Assembly: GCF_002803085.1 (NCBI RefSeq)
Contig: NZ_NNBJ01000011.1
Location: 399,161-463,160 of the forward strand
Direction: 5' to 3'
DNA length: 64,000 nucleotides
DNA from: Streptomyces sp. CB01201
Lineage (GTDB): Bacteria > Actinomycetota > Actinomycetes > Streptomycetales > Streptomycetaceae
Shown piece after piece: positions 17,102-29,860 of this stretch (the first letter of the stretch is position 1; every line of letters starts with the position of its first letter). The notes under the pieces are model-generated. The model was not told where the DNA came from, did not search any database, and saw nothing but the letters and a program-made list of their open reading frames with translations. The position numbers and the translations under genes were made by a program.

Positions 17102-17668
17102 GTGGCTTCCACGAACGACCTCAAGAACGGCCTGGTGCTCAAGCTCGACGGAGGCCAGCTCTGGTCCGTCGTCGAGTTCCAGCACGTCAAGCCCGGCAAG
17201 GGCCCGGCCTTCGTGCGCACCAAGCTCAAGAACGTGCTCTCCGGCAAGGTGGTCGACAAGACCTTCAACGCCGGTGTGAAGGTCGAGACGGCCACCATCG
17301 ACCGCCGCGACATGCAGTTCTCGTACATGGACGGCGAGTACTTCGTCTTCATGGACATGAGCACCTACGACCAGCTGATGGTCGACCGCAAGTCCGTCGG
17401 CGACGCCGCCAACTTCCTCATCGAGGGCTTCACCGCCTCGGTCGCCCAGCACGAGGGCGAGGTGCTCTACGTCGAGCTCCCCGCCGCCGTCGAGCTGACC
17501 ATCGAGCACACCGACCCGGGCGTTCAGGGCGACCGCTCCACCGGCGGCACCAAGCCGGCCCGCCTGGAGACCGGTTACGAGATCGGCGTCCCGCTCTTCA
17601 TCACCACCGGTGAGAAGATCAAGGTCGACACCCGCACCGGCGACTACCTCGGCCGGGTGAACAGCTAA
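17102..17668 (+). CDS. efp: translation elongation factor P
   Basis: Relieves ribosome stalling at polyproline stretches. 188 residues, standard length, with three beta-barrel domains (KOW-like N domain, then OB domains ending GEKIKVDTRTGDYLGRV). The loop at the peptidyl-transferase centre reads HVKPGKGPAFV, with Lys flanked by PG and GP; this actinobacterial loop is reported to work without post-translational modification. The GTG start has AGGAG 11 bases upstream and gives the family N terminus. Two bases separate it from nusB. Confidence 0.97.
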   Translation: MASTNDLKNGLVLKLDGGQLWSVVEFQHVKPGKGPAFVRTKLKNVLSGKVVDKTFNAGVKVETATIDRRDMQFSYMDGEYFVFMDMSTYDQLMVDRKSVGDAANFLIEGFTASVAQHEGEVLYVELPAAVELTIEHTDPGVQGDRSTGGTKPARLETGYEIGVPLFITTGEKIKVDTRTGDYLGRVNS

Positions 17669-17670
17669 CC

Positions 17671-18099
17671 GTGGCTGCCCGGAACAAGGCCCGCAAGCGC
17701 GCCTTCCAGATCCTCTTCGAGGCCGACCAGCGCGGTGAGTCCGTGCAGACGGTCCTCGCGGACTGGGTGCGGCACTCGCGGTCCGACGACCGTCAGCCGC
17801 CGGTCGCCGAGTACACGATGCAGCTCGTCGAGGGCTACGCGGGCCATGTGGACCGCATCGACGACCTGATCTCCCAGTACGCGGTGGGCTGGACGCTCGA
17901 CCGGATGCCGGTCGTCGACCGGAACATCCTGCGCCTCGGCGCGTACGAGCTGGTCTGGGAGGACGAGACGCCCGACGCGGTCGTCATCGACGAGGCCGTG
18001 CAGCTGGCCAAGGAGTTCTCCACGGACGACTCCCCGGCCTTCGTGAACGGCCTGCTCGCCCGTTTCAAGGACCTCAAGCCGAGCCTGCGCCGGGACTAG
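17671..18099 (+). CDS. nusB: transcription antitermination protein NusB
   Basis: Pairs with NusE (S10) to load on boxA RNA for rRNA antitermination. 142 residues, all-helical. The N-terminal ARNKARKRAFQILFEADQRG and the C-terminal RNILRLGAYELVWEDETPDAVVIDEAVQLAKEFSTDDSPAFVNGLL are the family signatures. GTG start two bases after the efp TAA, so probably one transcript. Convergent with bldD across strong hairpins. Confidence 0.96.
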   Translation: MAARNKARKRAFQILFEADQRGESVQTVLADWVRHSRSDDRQPPVAEYTMQLVEGYAGHVDRIDDLISQYAVGWTLDRMPVVDRNILRLGAYELVWEDETPDAVVIDEAVQLAKEFSTDDSPAFVNGLLARFKDLKPSLRRD

Positions 18100-18122
18100 C
18101 ACCTGGCGGGGGCCAAGGCCCA

Positions 18123-18247
18123 CGAAGGGCCCACGACACGATCCGTGCCGCGGGCCCTTCGGCGTACTCGGGCGCGCGCGTGCGAGTACGCCGAACCTTG
18201 CGCGAAAGCCGAAGGGCCCGCCGGGAGCGAGTGCTCCCAACGGGCCC
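18123..18247. terminator. Bidirectional terminator cluster between nusB and bldD
   Basis: Three successive dyads: CGAAGGGCCC (18123-18132) with GGGCCCTTCG (18152-18161); perfect GGCGTACTCG / CGAGTACGCC (18161-18192); and GGGAGC-GAGT-GCTCCC (18223-18238) inside CGGGCCC palindromes. The position between convergent genes indicates termination from both sides. Confidence 0.75.
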
Positions 18248-18273
18248 GACGGCACGTTTCTGCTGAAGGGGTG

Positions 18274-18774
18274 TCAGCCCTCTTCGTGGGCGACCGCACG
18301 GCGGGCGTCCGCGTCCAGGACGCCCCAGCTGATCAGCTGCTCGGTCAGCACCGAGGGGGACTGGTCGTAGATGACGGCAAGCGTGCGCAGATCGTCCTGG
18401 CGGATCGAAAGGACCTTGCCGTTGTAATCGCCGCGCTGCGACTGGATGGTCGCCGCGTAGCGCTGCAACGGGCCCGCCTTCTCCGGCGGCACGTGCGCGA
18501 GGCGCTCAAGGTCGAGGACCAGCTTCGGCGGCGGCTCGGCGGCCCCGCCCGGCGTGGTGCCCGGCAGCAGTTCCTGCACCGGAACGCCGTAGAAGTCCGC
18601 CAGCTCGGCAAGGCGCTGTACGGTCACGGCGCGGTCGCCGCGCTCGTACGAGCCGACCACGACGGCCTTCCAGCGGCCCTGGGACTTCTCCTCCACGCCG
18701 TGGAGGGAGAGGCCCTGCTGGGTGCGGATGGCGCGGAGCTTGGCCCCGAGCTGTTTTGCGTATTCGCTGGACAT
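18274..18774 (-). CDS. bldD: developmental regulator BldD
   Basis: Master repressor of Streptomyces sporulation genes during vegetative growth; it dimerizes on DNA through cyclic di-GMP. 166 residues. The N-terminal HTH is residues 3-70 (AKQLGAKLRAIRTQQGLSLHGVEEKS...AVVVGSYERGDRAVTVQRL). The C-terminal domain carries the c-di-GMP signature RGD (114-116) and RQDD (125-128), both intact. The start at 18774 (MSSEYAKQ) is the known N terminus; an ATG eight codons upstream is less likely. A BldD-box-like sequence overlaps its own promoter. Confidence 0.97.
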   Translation of the reverse strand: MSSEYAKQLGAKLRAIRTQQGLSLHGVEEKSQGRWKAVVVGSYERGDRAVTVQRLAELADFYGVPVQELLPGTTPGGAAEPPPKLVLDLERLAHVPPEKAGPLQRYAATIQSQRGDYNGKVLSIRQDDLRTLAVIYDQSPSVLTEQLISWGVLDADARRAVAHEEG

Positions 18775-18820
18775 ATAGCTCCCCGGACGCTGTGACAACG
18801 TGCGGCTCCGCCGCGCGGCT

Positions 18821-18863
18821 GTAACTCACTGTGAGGTTACGCAGCGTTACTTGGCCGCGTCAA
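18821..18863 (-). promoter_or_regulatory. bldD promoter with BldD box
   Basis: On the minus strand: -35 TTGACG (18858-18863), 18-base spacer, -10 TAACCT (18834-18839). The 15 bases at 18821-18835, GTAACTCACTGTGAG, match eight of the nine fixed positions of the BldD consensus nTnACnC(A/T)GnGTnAn and overlap the -10 and expected start site. BldD autorepression is known in S. coelicolor. Confidence 0.65.
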
Positions 18864-19025
18864 GCCGAATGGTCCACACCCCCGCCCCGCAGGAGTGACA
18901 GGCTCGTCGTACGGCGGGCCGTACAGGTCACGGCGATTCCCCGGCCCGGCTCACCCGTTCGAGTGATGGCCCGGGTGTCGGGCGGCTCCGGGCCCCTGGT
19001 ACCGTTGGTGACGCAATTCCGACGT

Positions 19026-19061
19026 CCTTTAAGGTCCGTCCCGTGAGGCGGAGAAGGAGGT
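19026..19061 (+). promoter_or_regulatory. PyrR-binding loop overlapping the pyrR ribosome site
   Basis: TCCCGTGAGGC at 19039-19049 matches the PyrR RNA-loop consensus (UCCNGNGAGGC). Flanking CCG/CGG closes a short stem, and CCTT (19026-19029) can pair with AAGG (19054-19057), the start of the ribosome site AAGGAGGT. PyrR with UMP binding would then hide the ribosome site. Translational repression of this kind is described for mycobacterial PyrR. Confidence 0.6.
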
Positions 19062-19070
19062 CCGTTTCAT

Positions 19071-19673
19071 ATGGACACGCAGCACCCGCACCACCAGCAG
19101 GATCAGACGCACGCCGATGCGGCGCGGCCCGTGCTCGAAGGCCCCGACATCGCCCGCGTCCTGACCCGTATCGCCCACGAGATCGTCGAACGTGCCAAGG
19201 GCGCCGACGACGTGGTGCTCCTCGGCATTCCGACCCGCGGGATCTTCCTCGCCGAGCGGCTCGCCGTGAAGCTCGAAGGCATCACCGGGCGCAAGACCCC
19301 GGTCGGCTCCCTCGACATCACCATGTACCGCGACGATCTGCGGATGAAGCCGGCCCGTGCGCTCGGCCGCACCGAGATCCCCGGCGAGGGCATCGACGGC
19401 CGTCTGGTCGTCCTCGTCGACGACGTCCTCTTCTCCGGCCGCACCATCCGCGCCGCGCTCGACGCGCTCGGCGACATCGGCCGCCCGCGCGCCGTCCAGC
19501 TCGCGGTCCTCGTCGACCGGGGCCACCGCGAACTCCCGATCCGCGCCGACTACGTCGGCAAGAACCTCCCCACGTCGCTGCGGGAGACGGTCAAGGTCCA
19601 GCTCGCCGAGGAGGACGGCCGCGACGCCGTGCTGCTCGGCGTCAAGCAGACCGCTCCGGCCGGCGAGCAGTAG
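19071..19673 (+). CDS. pyrR: bifunctional pyr operon regulator / uracil phosphoribosyltransferase
   Basis: RNA-binding regulator of pyrimidine genes with a UPRTase fold. 200 residues; the first 18 are a His/Gln-rich extension. The PRPP loop VVLVDDVLFSGRTIRAALD is at about residues 112-130, and the TSLRETVKVQL near the end is typical of PyrR. AAGGAGGT lies nine bases upstream of the ATG and is embedded in a possible PyrR target. It is the first gene of the pyr operon. Confidence 0.96.
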   Translation: MDTQHPHHQQDQTHADAARPVLEGPDIARVLTRIAHEIVERAKGADDVVLLGIPTRGIFLAERLAVKLEGITGRKTPVGSLDITMYRDDLRMKPARALGRTEIPGEGIDGRLVVLVDDVLFSGRTIRAALDALGDIGRPRAVQLAVLVDRGHRELPIRADYVGKNLPTSLRETVKVQLAEEDGRDAVLLGVKQTAPAGEQ

Positions 19674-19683
19674 CTCCCACCAC

Positions 19684-19712
19684 CCCGTACGGACCGCACC
19701 GACCCGTACGGG
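19684..19712 (+). terminator. Hairpin between pyrR and pyrB
   Basis: Perfect 9-bp stem CCCGTACGG / CCGTACGGG with an 11-base loop, 11 bases after pyrR. There is no T-tract. It may be a partial terminator or an mRNA-processing hairpin that sets the pyrR-to-pyrB ratio. Confidence 0.45.
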
Positions 19713-19767
19713 CTGCTTCTGCGCGCCCGCACGCCCAAAACCTCCACCACACCTGGAGAACCCCCAG

Positions 19768-20751
19768 ATGATGCGTCACCTCATCTCGGCCGCCGACCTC
19801 ACCCGCGACGACGCCGTGCTCATCCTCGACACCACCGAGGAGATGGCCCGCGTCTCCGACCGGCCGATAAAGAAGCTCCCCGCCCTGCGCGGCCGGACCA
19901 TCTGCAATCTGTTCTTCGAGGACTCCACCCGCACCCGGATCTCCTTCGAGGCCGCCGAGAAGCGCCTGTCGGCCGATGTCATCAACTTCGCCGCCAAGGG
20001 CTCGTCGGTCTCCAAGGGCGAGTCCCTCAAGGACACCGCGCAGACCCTGGAGGCGATGGGCGTCGACGCCGTCGTCATCCGGCACAGCGCCTCCGGCGCC
20101 CCCTACCGGCTCGCCACCTCCGGCTGGATCGACGCCCCGGTCATCAACGCCGGCGACGGCACCCACCAGCACCCCACCCAGGCCCTGCTCGACGCGTTCA
20201 CCATGCGCCGCCGCCTGGTCGGCAAGGACGCGCTCGGCCAGGACCTGGCCGGCAAGCGCATCACCCTGGTCGGCGACGTCCTGCACAGCCGGGTCGCCCG
20301 CTCCAACGTGGACCTCCTGCACACGCTCGGCGCCGAGGTCACCCTGGTGGCCCCGCCGACGCTGCTCCCGGTCGGCGTCGAGCACTGGACCTGCGACGTG
20401 TCGTACGACCTGGACGCCGTGCTGCCGAAGTCCGACGCGGTGATGATGCTGCGGGTGCAGCGCGAACGCATGAACGCCGCCTTCTTCCCGACCGAGCGCG
20501 AGTACTCGCGGCGCTACGGGCTCGACGGCGAGCGCATGGCCAAGATGCCCGAGCACGGCATCGTGATGCACCCCGGCCCGATGGTGCGCGGCATGGAGAT
20601 CACCGCCGAGGTCGCCGACTCCGACCGCTGCACGGTCGTCGAGCAGGTGGCCAACGGCGTCCACACCCGCATGGCGGTCCTGTACCTGCTGCTCGGCGGC
20701 AACGAGCCCGCCGTCAGCCACGCCCGTCCCACCGACTCGGAGAACAAGTAA
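19768..20751 (+). CDS. pyrB: aspartate carbamoyltransferase, catalytic chain
   Basis: Makes N-carbamoyl-aspartate from carbamoyl phosphate and aspartate. 327 residues. The carbamoyl-phosphate motif FEDSTRTRISFE (STRT at 53-56), GSSVSKGESLKDT, the GDGTHQHPTQALLDAF motif, and the aspartate-binding LRVQRERM and HPGPMVRG are all intact. No regulatory chain (pyrI) is present. Start: the first of two tandem ATGs, nine bases after GGAG. Two bases separate it from pyrC. Confidence 0.97.
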   Translation: MMRHLISAADLTRDDAVLILDTTEEMARVSDRPIKKLPALRGRTICNLFFEDSTRTRISFEAAEKRLSADVINFAAKGSSVSKGESLKDTAQTLEAMGVDAVVIRHSASGAPYRLATSGWIDAPVINAGDGTHQHPTQALLDAFTMRRRLVGKDALGQDLAGKRITLVGDVLHSRVARSNVDLLHTLGAEVTLVAPPTLLPVGVEHWTCDVSYDLDAVLPKSDAVMMLRVQRERMNAAFFPTEREYSRRYGLDGERMAKMPEHGIVMHPGPMVRGMEITAEVADSDRCTVVEQVANGVHTRMAVLYLLLGGNEPAVSHARPTDSENK

Positions 20752-20753
20752 CC

Positions 20754-22040
20754 ATGAGCAAGATCCTGATCCGTGGTGCGAAGGTCCTCGGCGGCGACGT
20801 CCAGGACGTCCTGATCGACGGCGAGACCATCGCAGCGGTCGGCACCGGCCTGGACGCGGGGGACGCGACCGTCGTCGACGCCGAGGGCCAGATCCTGCTG
20901 CCCGGCCTCGTCGACCTGCACACCCACCTGCGCGAGCCCGGCCGCGAGGACTCCGAGACCGTCCTCACCGGCACCCAGGCGGCCGCACGCGGCGGCTACA
21001 CCTCCGTCTTCGCCATGGCCAACACCTTCCCCGTCGCCGACACCGCGGGCGTCGTCGAGCAGGTGTGGCGGCTCGGCAAGGAGTCCGGCTACTGCGACGT
21101 GCAGCCCATCGGCGCCGTCACCGTGGGCCTTGAGGGCAAGCAGCTCGCCGAGCTGGGCGCCATGCACGACTCCGCCGCCGGCGTCACCGTGTTCTCCGAC
21201 GACGGCAAGTGCGTCGACGACGCCGTGATCATGCGCCGTGCCCTGGAGTACGTGAAGGCCTTCGGCGGCGTCGTCGCCCAGCACGCCCAGGAGCCCCGCC
21301 TGACCGAGGGCGCCCAGATGAACGAGGGCGTCGTCTCGGCGGAGCTCGGCCTCGGCGGCTGGCCCGCCGTCGCCGAGGAGTCGATCATCGCCCGCGATGT
21401 GCTGCTCGCCGAGCACGTCGGCTCCCGCGTGCACATCTGCCACCTCTCCACGGCCGGCTCGGTCGAGATCGTCCGCTGGGCCAAGTCGCGCGGCATCGAC
21501 GTCACCGCCGAGGTCACCCCGCACCACCTGCTCCTCACCGACGAGCTGGTCCGCTCCTACAACCCGGTCTACAAGGTCAACCCGCCGCTGCGCACCGAGC
21601 GCGACGTGCTGGCCCTGCGCGAGGCGCTCGCCGACGGCACGATCGACATCGTCGCCACCGACCACGCCCCGCACCCGCACGAGGACAAGGACTGCGAGTG
21701 GGCCGCGGCCGCCATGGGCATGGTCGGCCTGGAGACCGCGCTCTCCGTCGTCCAGCACACGATGGTGGAGACCGGCCTGCTCGACTGGGCCGGCGTCGCC
21801 GACCGCATGGCCCACAAGCCCGCCGAGATCGGGCAGGCGACCGGCCACGGCCGCCCCGTCTCGGCAGGCGAACCCGCCAACCTGACCCTGGTCGATCCGG
21901 CATACCGTGGTGAGGTGAACCCCGCGGGCTTCGCGTCCCGCAGCCGCAACACCCCGTACGAGGGCCGTGAGCTGCCCGGACGCATCACCCACACCTTCCT
22001 GCGGGGCCGGGCAACGGTCGTGGACGGGAAGCTGGCGTGA
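20754..22040 (+). CDS. pyrC: dihydroorotase
   Basis: Closes carbamoyl-aspartate to dihydroorotate. 428 residues, class I (amidohydrolase) dihydroorotase. The metal-binding DLHTHLREPGRED is at residues 59-71, with the later FSDDGKCVDD, HICHLSTAGSVEIV, PHHLLLTD and DIVATDHAPHPHEDKDCEW carrying the remaining His and catalytic Asp. Its stop overlaps the GTG of the next gene (GTGA). Confidence 0.97.
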   Translation: MSKILIRGAKVLGGDVQDVLIDGETIAAVGTGLDAGDATVVDAEGQILLPGLVDLHTHLREPGREDSETVLTGTQAAARGGYTSVFAMANTFPVADTAGVVEQVWRLGKESGYCDVQPIGAVTVGLEGKQLAELGAMHDSAAGVTVFSDDGKCVDDAVIMRRALEYVKAFGGVVAQHAQEPRLTEGAQMNEGVVSAELGLGGWPAVAEESIIARDVLLAEHVGSRVHICHLSTAGSVEIVRWAKSRGIDVTAEVTPHHLLLTDELVRSYNPVYKVNPPLRTERDVLALREALADGTIDIVATDHAPHPHEDKDCEWAAAAMGMVGLETALSVVQHTMVETGLLDWAGVADRMAHKPAEIGQATGHGRPVSAGEPANLTLVDPAYRGEVNPAGFASRSRNTPYEGRELPGRITHTFLRGRATVVDGKLA

Positions 22041-22627
22041 CGTACGCATCACTGATCAATCTGGCCGCCGAGGAGAAGTCCGCCGAGGTGACCGACTGGG
22101 GCGGACGCATCGGCTGGGTGGTCGGGCTCGCGCTGTTCGTGGCACTCGTCTACTGGCTGATGCGCCAGGGCTGGCAGTGGCGCGGCCGCCTCCAGTCCGA
22201 CCTGCCCGACCTCCCCACCGCGCCCGAGACGCCCGGCGAGGCGAAACTGGAGCTGAGCGGCCGCTACCACGGCTCCACCACCGCCGGACAGTGGCTCGAC
22301 CGCATCGTGGCGCACGGCCTGGGCGTCCGCAGCAAGGCCGAGCTCACCCTGACGGACGCGGGCCTTGAGGTCGTACGCCCCGGCGCGAACGACTTCTTCG
22401 TCCCGGCCGCGCAACTGCGCGAGGCCCGGCTCGACAAGGGCATCGCGGGCAAGGTCCTCACCGAGAGCGGACTGCTCGTCGTCACCTGGAGCCACGGCGA
22501 CCAGCTCATCGACTCGGGCTTCCGCTCCGACCGGGCCGAGCAGCACCCGGCCTGGGTCGAAGCCATCAACTCCATGACCGGGACCTCTGAACGGTCCACC
22601 CCCTCGACGGAAGGCGCCGCACGATGA
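22037..22627 (+). CDS. Conserved membrane-anchored protein of the actinobacterial pyr operon (PH-like)
   Basis: 196 residues. One transmembrane helix near residues 27-45 (IGWVVGLALFVALVYWLM), then a soluble region of beta-rich, PH-domain-like character (AELTLTDAGLEVVRPGANDFFVPAAQLREARLDKGIAGKVLTESGLLVVTW). It is sometimes annotated as a transporter, but one helix argues against that. It overlaps pyrC by four bases and carA by four, so it is translated with the pathway enzymes. Its role in pyrimidine metabolism is unknown. Confidence 0.85.
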   Translation: MTYASLINLAAEEKSAEVTDWGGRIGWVVGLALFVALVYWLMRQGWQWRGRLQSDLPDLPTAPETPGEAKLELSGRYHGSTTAGQWLDRIVAHGLGVRSKAELTLTDAGLEVVRPGANDFFVPAAQLREARLDKGIAGKVLTESGLLVVTWSHGDQLIDSGFRSDRAEQHPAWVEAINSMTGTSERSTPSTEGAAR

Positions 22628-23764
22628 CCACCTCCACCCGGGGAGCCGCCAAGGCTCCCGCCGTACTCGTCCTGGAGGACGGCCGGATCTTCCGCGGCCG
22701 CGCCTACGGGGCCGTGGGGGAGACCTTCGGTGAGGCCGTGTTCTCCACCGGCATGACCGGCTACCAGGAGACCCTCACCGACCCGTCGTACCACCGACAG
22801 GTCGTCGTGATGACCGCCCCGCACGTCGGCAACACCGGCGTGAACGACGAGGACCCGGAGTCCGGACGGATCTGGGTCGCCGGGTACGTCGTACGCGACC
22901 CCGCCCGCCTCCCCTCCAACTGGCGCTCGCGCCGCTCCCTGGACGACGAGCTGGTCAAGCAGGGCGTCGTCGGCATCTCCGGCATCGACACCCGCGCCCT
23001 CACCCGCCACCTGCGCGAGCGCGGCGCCATGCGCGTCGGCATCTTCTCCGGCGAGGCGTGGCAGGGCGTCCGCGACGAGGCCCTGCTGGCCCGCGTCAAG
23101 GAGGCCCCGCAGATGGAGGGCGCCGACCTCTCCGCGGAGGTCGCCACCAAGGAGACCTACGTCGTGCCCGCGATCGGTGAGAAGAAGTTCACCGTCGCCG
23201 CCGTGGACCTCGGCATCAAGGGCATGACCCCGCACCGCATGGCCGAGCGCGGCATCGAGGTGCACGTGCTGCCCGCGACCGCCACCGCCGAGGACGTCTA
23301 CGCCGTCAACCCCGACGGCGTGTTCTTCTCCAACGGCCCGGGCGACCCGGCCACCGCCGACGGCCCCGTCGCCGTGATGCGCGCGGTCCTGGAGCGCAGG
23401 ACCCCGCTGTTCGGCATCTGCTTCGGCAACCAGATCCTCGGCCGCGCCCTCGGCTTCGGCACCTACAAGCTGAAGTACGGCCACCGCGGCATCAACCAGC
23501 CGGTGCAGGACCGCACGACCGGCAAGGTCGAGGTCACCGCGCACAACCACGGCTTCGCCGTGGACGCGCCGCTCGACCGGATCTCCGAGACGCCCTTCGG
23601 GCGCGCCGAGGTCTCCCACGTCTGCCTGAACGACCAGGTCGTCGAAGGCCTCCAGCTGCTCGACCAGCCGGCCTTCAGCGTCCAGTACCACCCCGAGGCG
23701 GCCGCGGGCCCGCACGACGCCGCGTACCTCTTCGACCGCTTCGTAACTCTGATGGAGGCCGAGC

Positions 23765-23772
<8 letters not shown>
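22624..23772 (+). CDS. carA: carbamoyl-phosphate synthase small subunit
   Basis: Glutamine amidotransferase subunit that feeds ammonia to CarB. 382 residues. The N-terminal CPSase domain carries FGEAVFSTGMTGYQETLTDPSY. The class I glutaminase domain has LFGICFGNQILGRALG (nucleophile Cys near residue 266) and QYHPEAAAGPHDAAYLFDRF with the His-Glu pair. ATGA overlap upstream and an eight-base overlap with carB. Confidence 0.97.
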
Positions 23773-27073
<3,301 letters not shown>

Positions 27074-27087
27074 CAGGCGGGGAAGCA

Positions 27088-27113
27088 GGGGGACACCGGA
27101 AACGGTGTCCCCC
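27088..27113 (+). terminator. Terminator between carB and pyrD
   Basis: Perfect 10-bp stem GGGGGACACC-GGAAAC-GGTGTCCCCC followed by TCTTC, 14 bases past carB and inside what is usually one pyr transcript. A short direct repeat TTCATGAGYCCCC follows at about 27115-27145. Confidence 0.75.
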
Positions 27114-27170
27114 TCTTCATGAGTCCCCTTCTTCATGAGCCCCCACCCAGAGCCCCTGAGGACAACGAAC

Positions 27171-28279
<1,109 letters not shown>

Positions 28280-28283
<4 letters not shown>

Positions 28284-29113
28284 CCCCCTTCGGCACCCGA
28301 CTGCGCGAGGCGATGGACACCCGCGGGCCGCTGTGCGTGGGCATCGACCCGCACGCCTCCCTGCTCGCGGACTGGGGCCTGAACGACGACATCGCGGGCC
28401 TGGAGCGCTTCACCCGCATCACCGTGGAGGCCCTCGCCGACCGGGTGGCCGTCCTCAAGCCGCAGTCGGCGTTCTTCGAGCGGTTCGGCTCGCGCGGCGT
28501 CGCCGTCCTGGAGAAGGCGGTCGAGGAGGCCCGCGCGGCCGGCGCGCTGGTCCTGATGGACGCCAAGCGCGGCGACATCGGCTCCACGATGGCGGCGTAC
28601 GCGGCCACCTACCTGGACCCCGCCGCCCCGCTGTTCTCGGACGCGGTCACCGTCTCGCCCTACCTGGGCTTCGGCTCGCTGCGCCCCGCGCTCGACCTCG
28701 CGGCCAAATCCGGCTCGGGCGTCTTCGTGCTCGCCCTGACCTCCAACCCGGAGGGCGCCGAGGTGCAGCGCTCGACCGCGGCCGACGGCCGGCCGCTCGC
28801 CCAGCTGATGCTGGACCACATGAAGGCCGAGAACGCGGGCGCCTCGCCCCTGGGCTCGGTCGGCGCGGTGGTCGGCGCCACCCTCGGCGACGCCGGGGTT
28901 GACCTGGACATCAACGGCCCGCTGCTCGCCCCCGGCATTGGGGCCCAGGGCGCGACCCCGGCCGATCTGCCGGGCGTGTTCGGCCCGGCCGCGCACAACG
29001 TGATTCCGAGCGTCAGCCGCGGCGTGCTGCGGCACGGTCCCGATGTCGGTGCCCTGCGCGAGGCCGCGATCCGCTACGCCGACGAGGTCCGCGCTGCCAT
29101 CCCGCGGGCCTGA
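28280..29113 (+). CDS. pyrF: orotidine 5'-phosphate decarboxylase, type 2
   Basis: Decarboxylates OMP to UMP. 277 residues, the long type-2 form of actinobacteria. CVGIDPHASLLADWGL opens the barrel; the catalytic lysine motif is LVLMDAKRGDIGSTMAAYA; LALTSNPEG and APGIGAQGATPADL form the phosphate site. No pyrE is found in the window. ATGA overlap with pyrD. A perfect hairpin lies 12 bases past the stop. Confidence 0.97.
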
Positions 29114-29124
29114 TCGCCGCGCGA

Positions 29125-29158
29125 CCGCCCCGGTGTGACATGTGTCGCACCGGGGCGG
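29125..29158 (+). terminator. pyrF terminator
   Basis: Perfect 11-bp stem CCGCCCCGGTG / CACCGGGGCGG with a 12-base loop, 12 bases past pyrF. This closes the pyr operon. Confidence 0.8.
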
Positions 29159-29302
29159 CGCGCATTCCGGACACCCGGCCGACATGCGACGACGGCCGAT
29201 GCGCCGCGTACGCGACGGGGAAAGGGGCGGTCGCGGGAGGCTGTGCGGTGCCCGCACACCCGGCGTTGACAATTTCCTTACTCAAAACCGGGGTGTTTTG
29301 TC

Positions 29303-29342
29303 CGAAAAGTCCTGGTCGGCTGAGGCTGACCAGGACTTTTCG
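29303..29342 (+). terminator. Long hairpin upstream of the ihf promoter
   Basis: Perfect 15-bp stem CGAAAAGTCCTGGTC / GACCAGGACTTTTCG with a 10-base loop, preceded by a smaller dyad CAAAAC-CGGGGT-GTTTTG (29283-29300) and a TTGACA (29266-29271). It lies 190 bases past pyrF, so it may insulate ihf or end a short unannotated RNA. Confidence 0.75.
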
Positions 29343-29352
29343 TCTGTTCTCG

Positions 29353-29381
29353 CTGACTGGAGCGGCCTTGGCCGCTAGTCT
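29353..29381 (+). promoter_or_regulatory. Candidate ihf promoter
   Basis: CTGACT (29353-29358), exactly 17 bases, then TAGTCT (29376-29381), placed directly after the insulating hairpin and about 110 bases before the ihf start. It matches a vegetative sigma-HrdB-type promoter. Confidence 0.45.
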
Positions 29382-29498
29382 CCGACGAGAGCAGACGAGC
29401 ACGTGCGCGAGTGCGTTGTTCGTTGCTCGCCTGGTGTGGGGCGATTAGGTTCCTCACCGGTCCGTATCCGACAGTTCGACATCCGAGGTGACGTAGGC

Positions 29499-29822
29499 GT
29501 GGCTCTTCCGCCCCTTACCCCTGAACAGCGCGCAGCCGCGCTCGAAAAGGCCGCCGCGGCTCGCCGGGAGCGGGCCGAGGTCAAGAATCGACTCAAGCAC
29601 TCCGGCGCCTCGCTCCACGAGGTCATCAAGTCGGGCCAGGAGAACGACGTCATCGGGAAGATGAAGGTCTCCGCCCTCCTTGAGTCCCTGCCCGGCGTGG
29701 GCAAGGTCCGCGCCAAGCAGATCATGGAGCGGCTCGGGATCTCCGAGAGCCGCCGCGTGCGGGGGCTCGGCTCCAACCAGATCGCGTCCCTTGAGCGCGA
29801 GTTCGGCGGCTCCGGGGCCTGA
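29499..29822 (+). CDS. ihf: actinobacterial integration host factor sIHF
   Basis: Nucleoid-associated DNA-bending protein of Streptomyces and mycobacteria (mIHF), needed for normal sporulation. 107 residues, exactly the S. coelicolor length. It starts with a GTG (VALPPLTPEQRAAALEKAAAARR) after GAGGTG and carries the long N-terminal helix and the helix-two-turn-helix LLESLPGVGKVRAKQIMERLGISESRRVRGLG that contacts DNA. An upstream in-frame start exists but has no support. Confidence 0.95.
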   Translation: MALPPLTPEQRAAALEKAAAARRERAEVKNRLKHSGASLHEVIKSGQENDVIGKMKVSALLESLPGVGKVRAKQIMERLGISESRRVRGLGSNQIASLEREFGGSGA

Positions 29823-29860
29823 CGTCTCGGGCATACCCGAGAAGCTGGAATAATCGCCGC

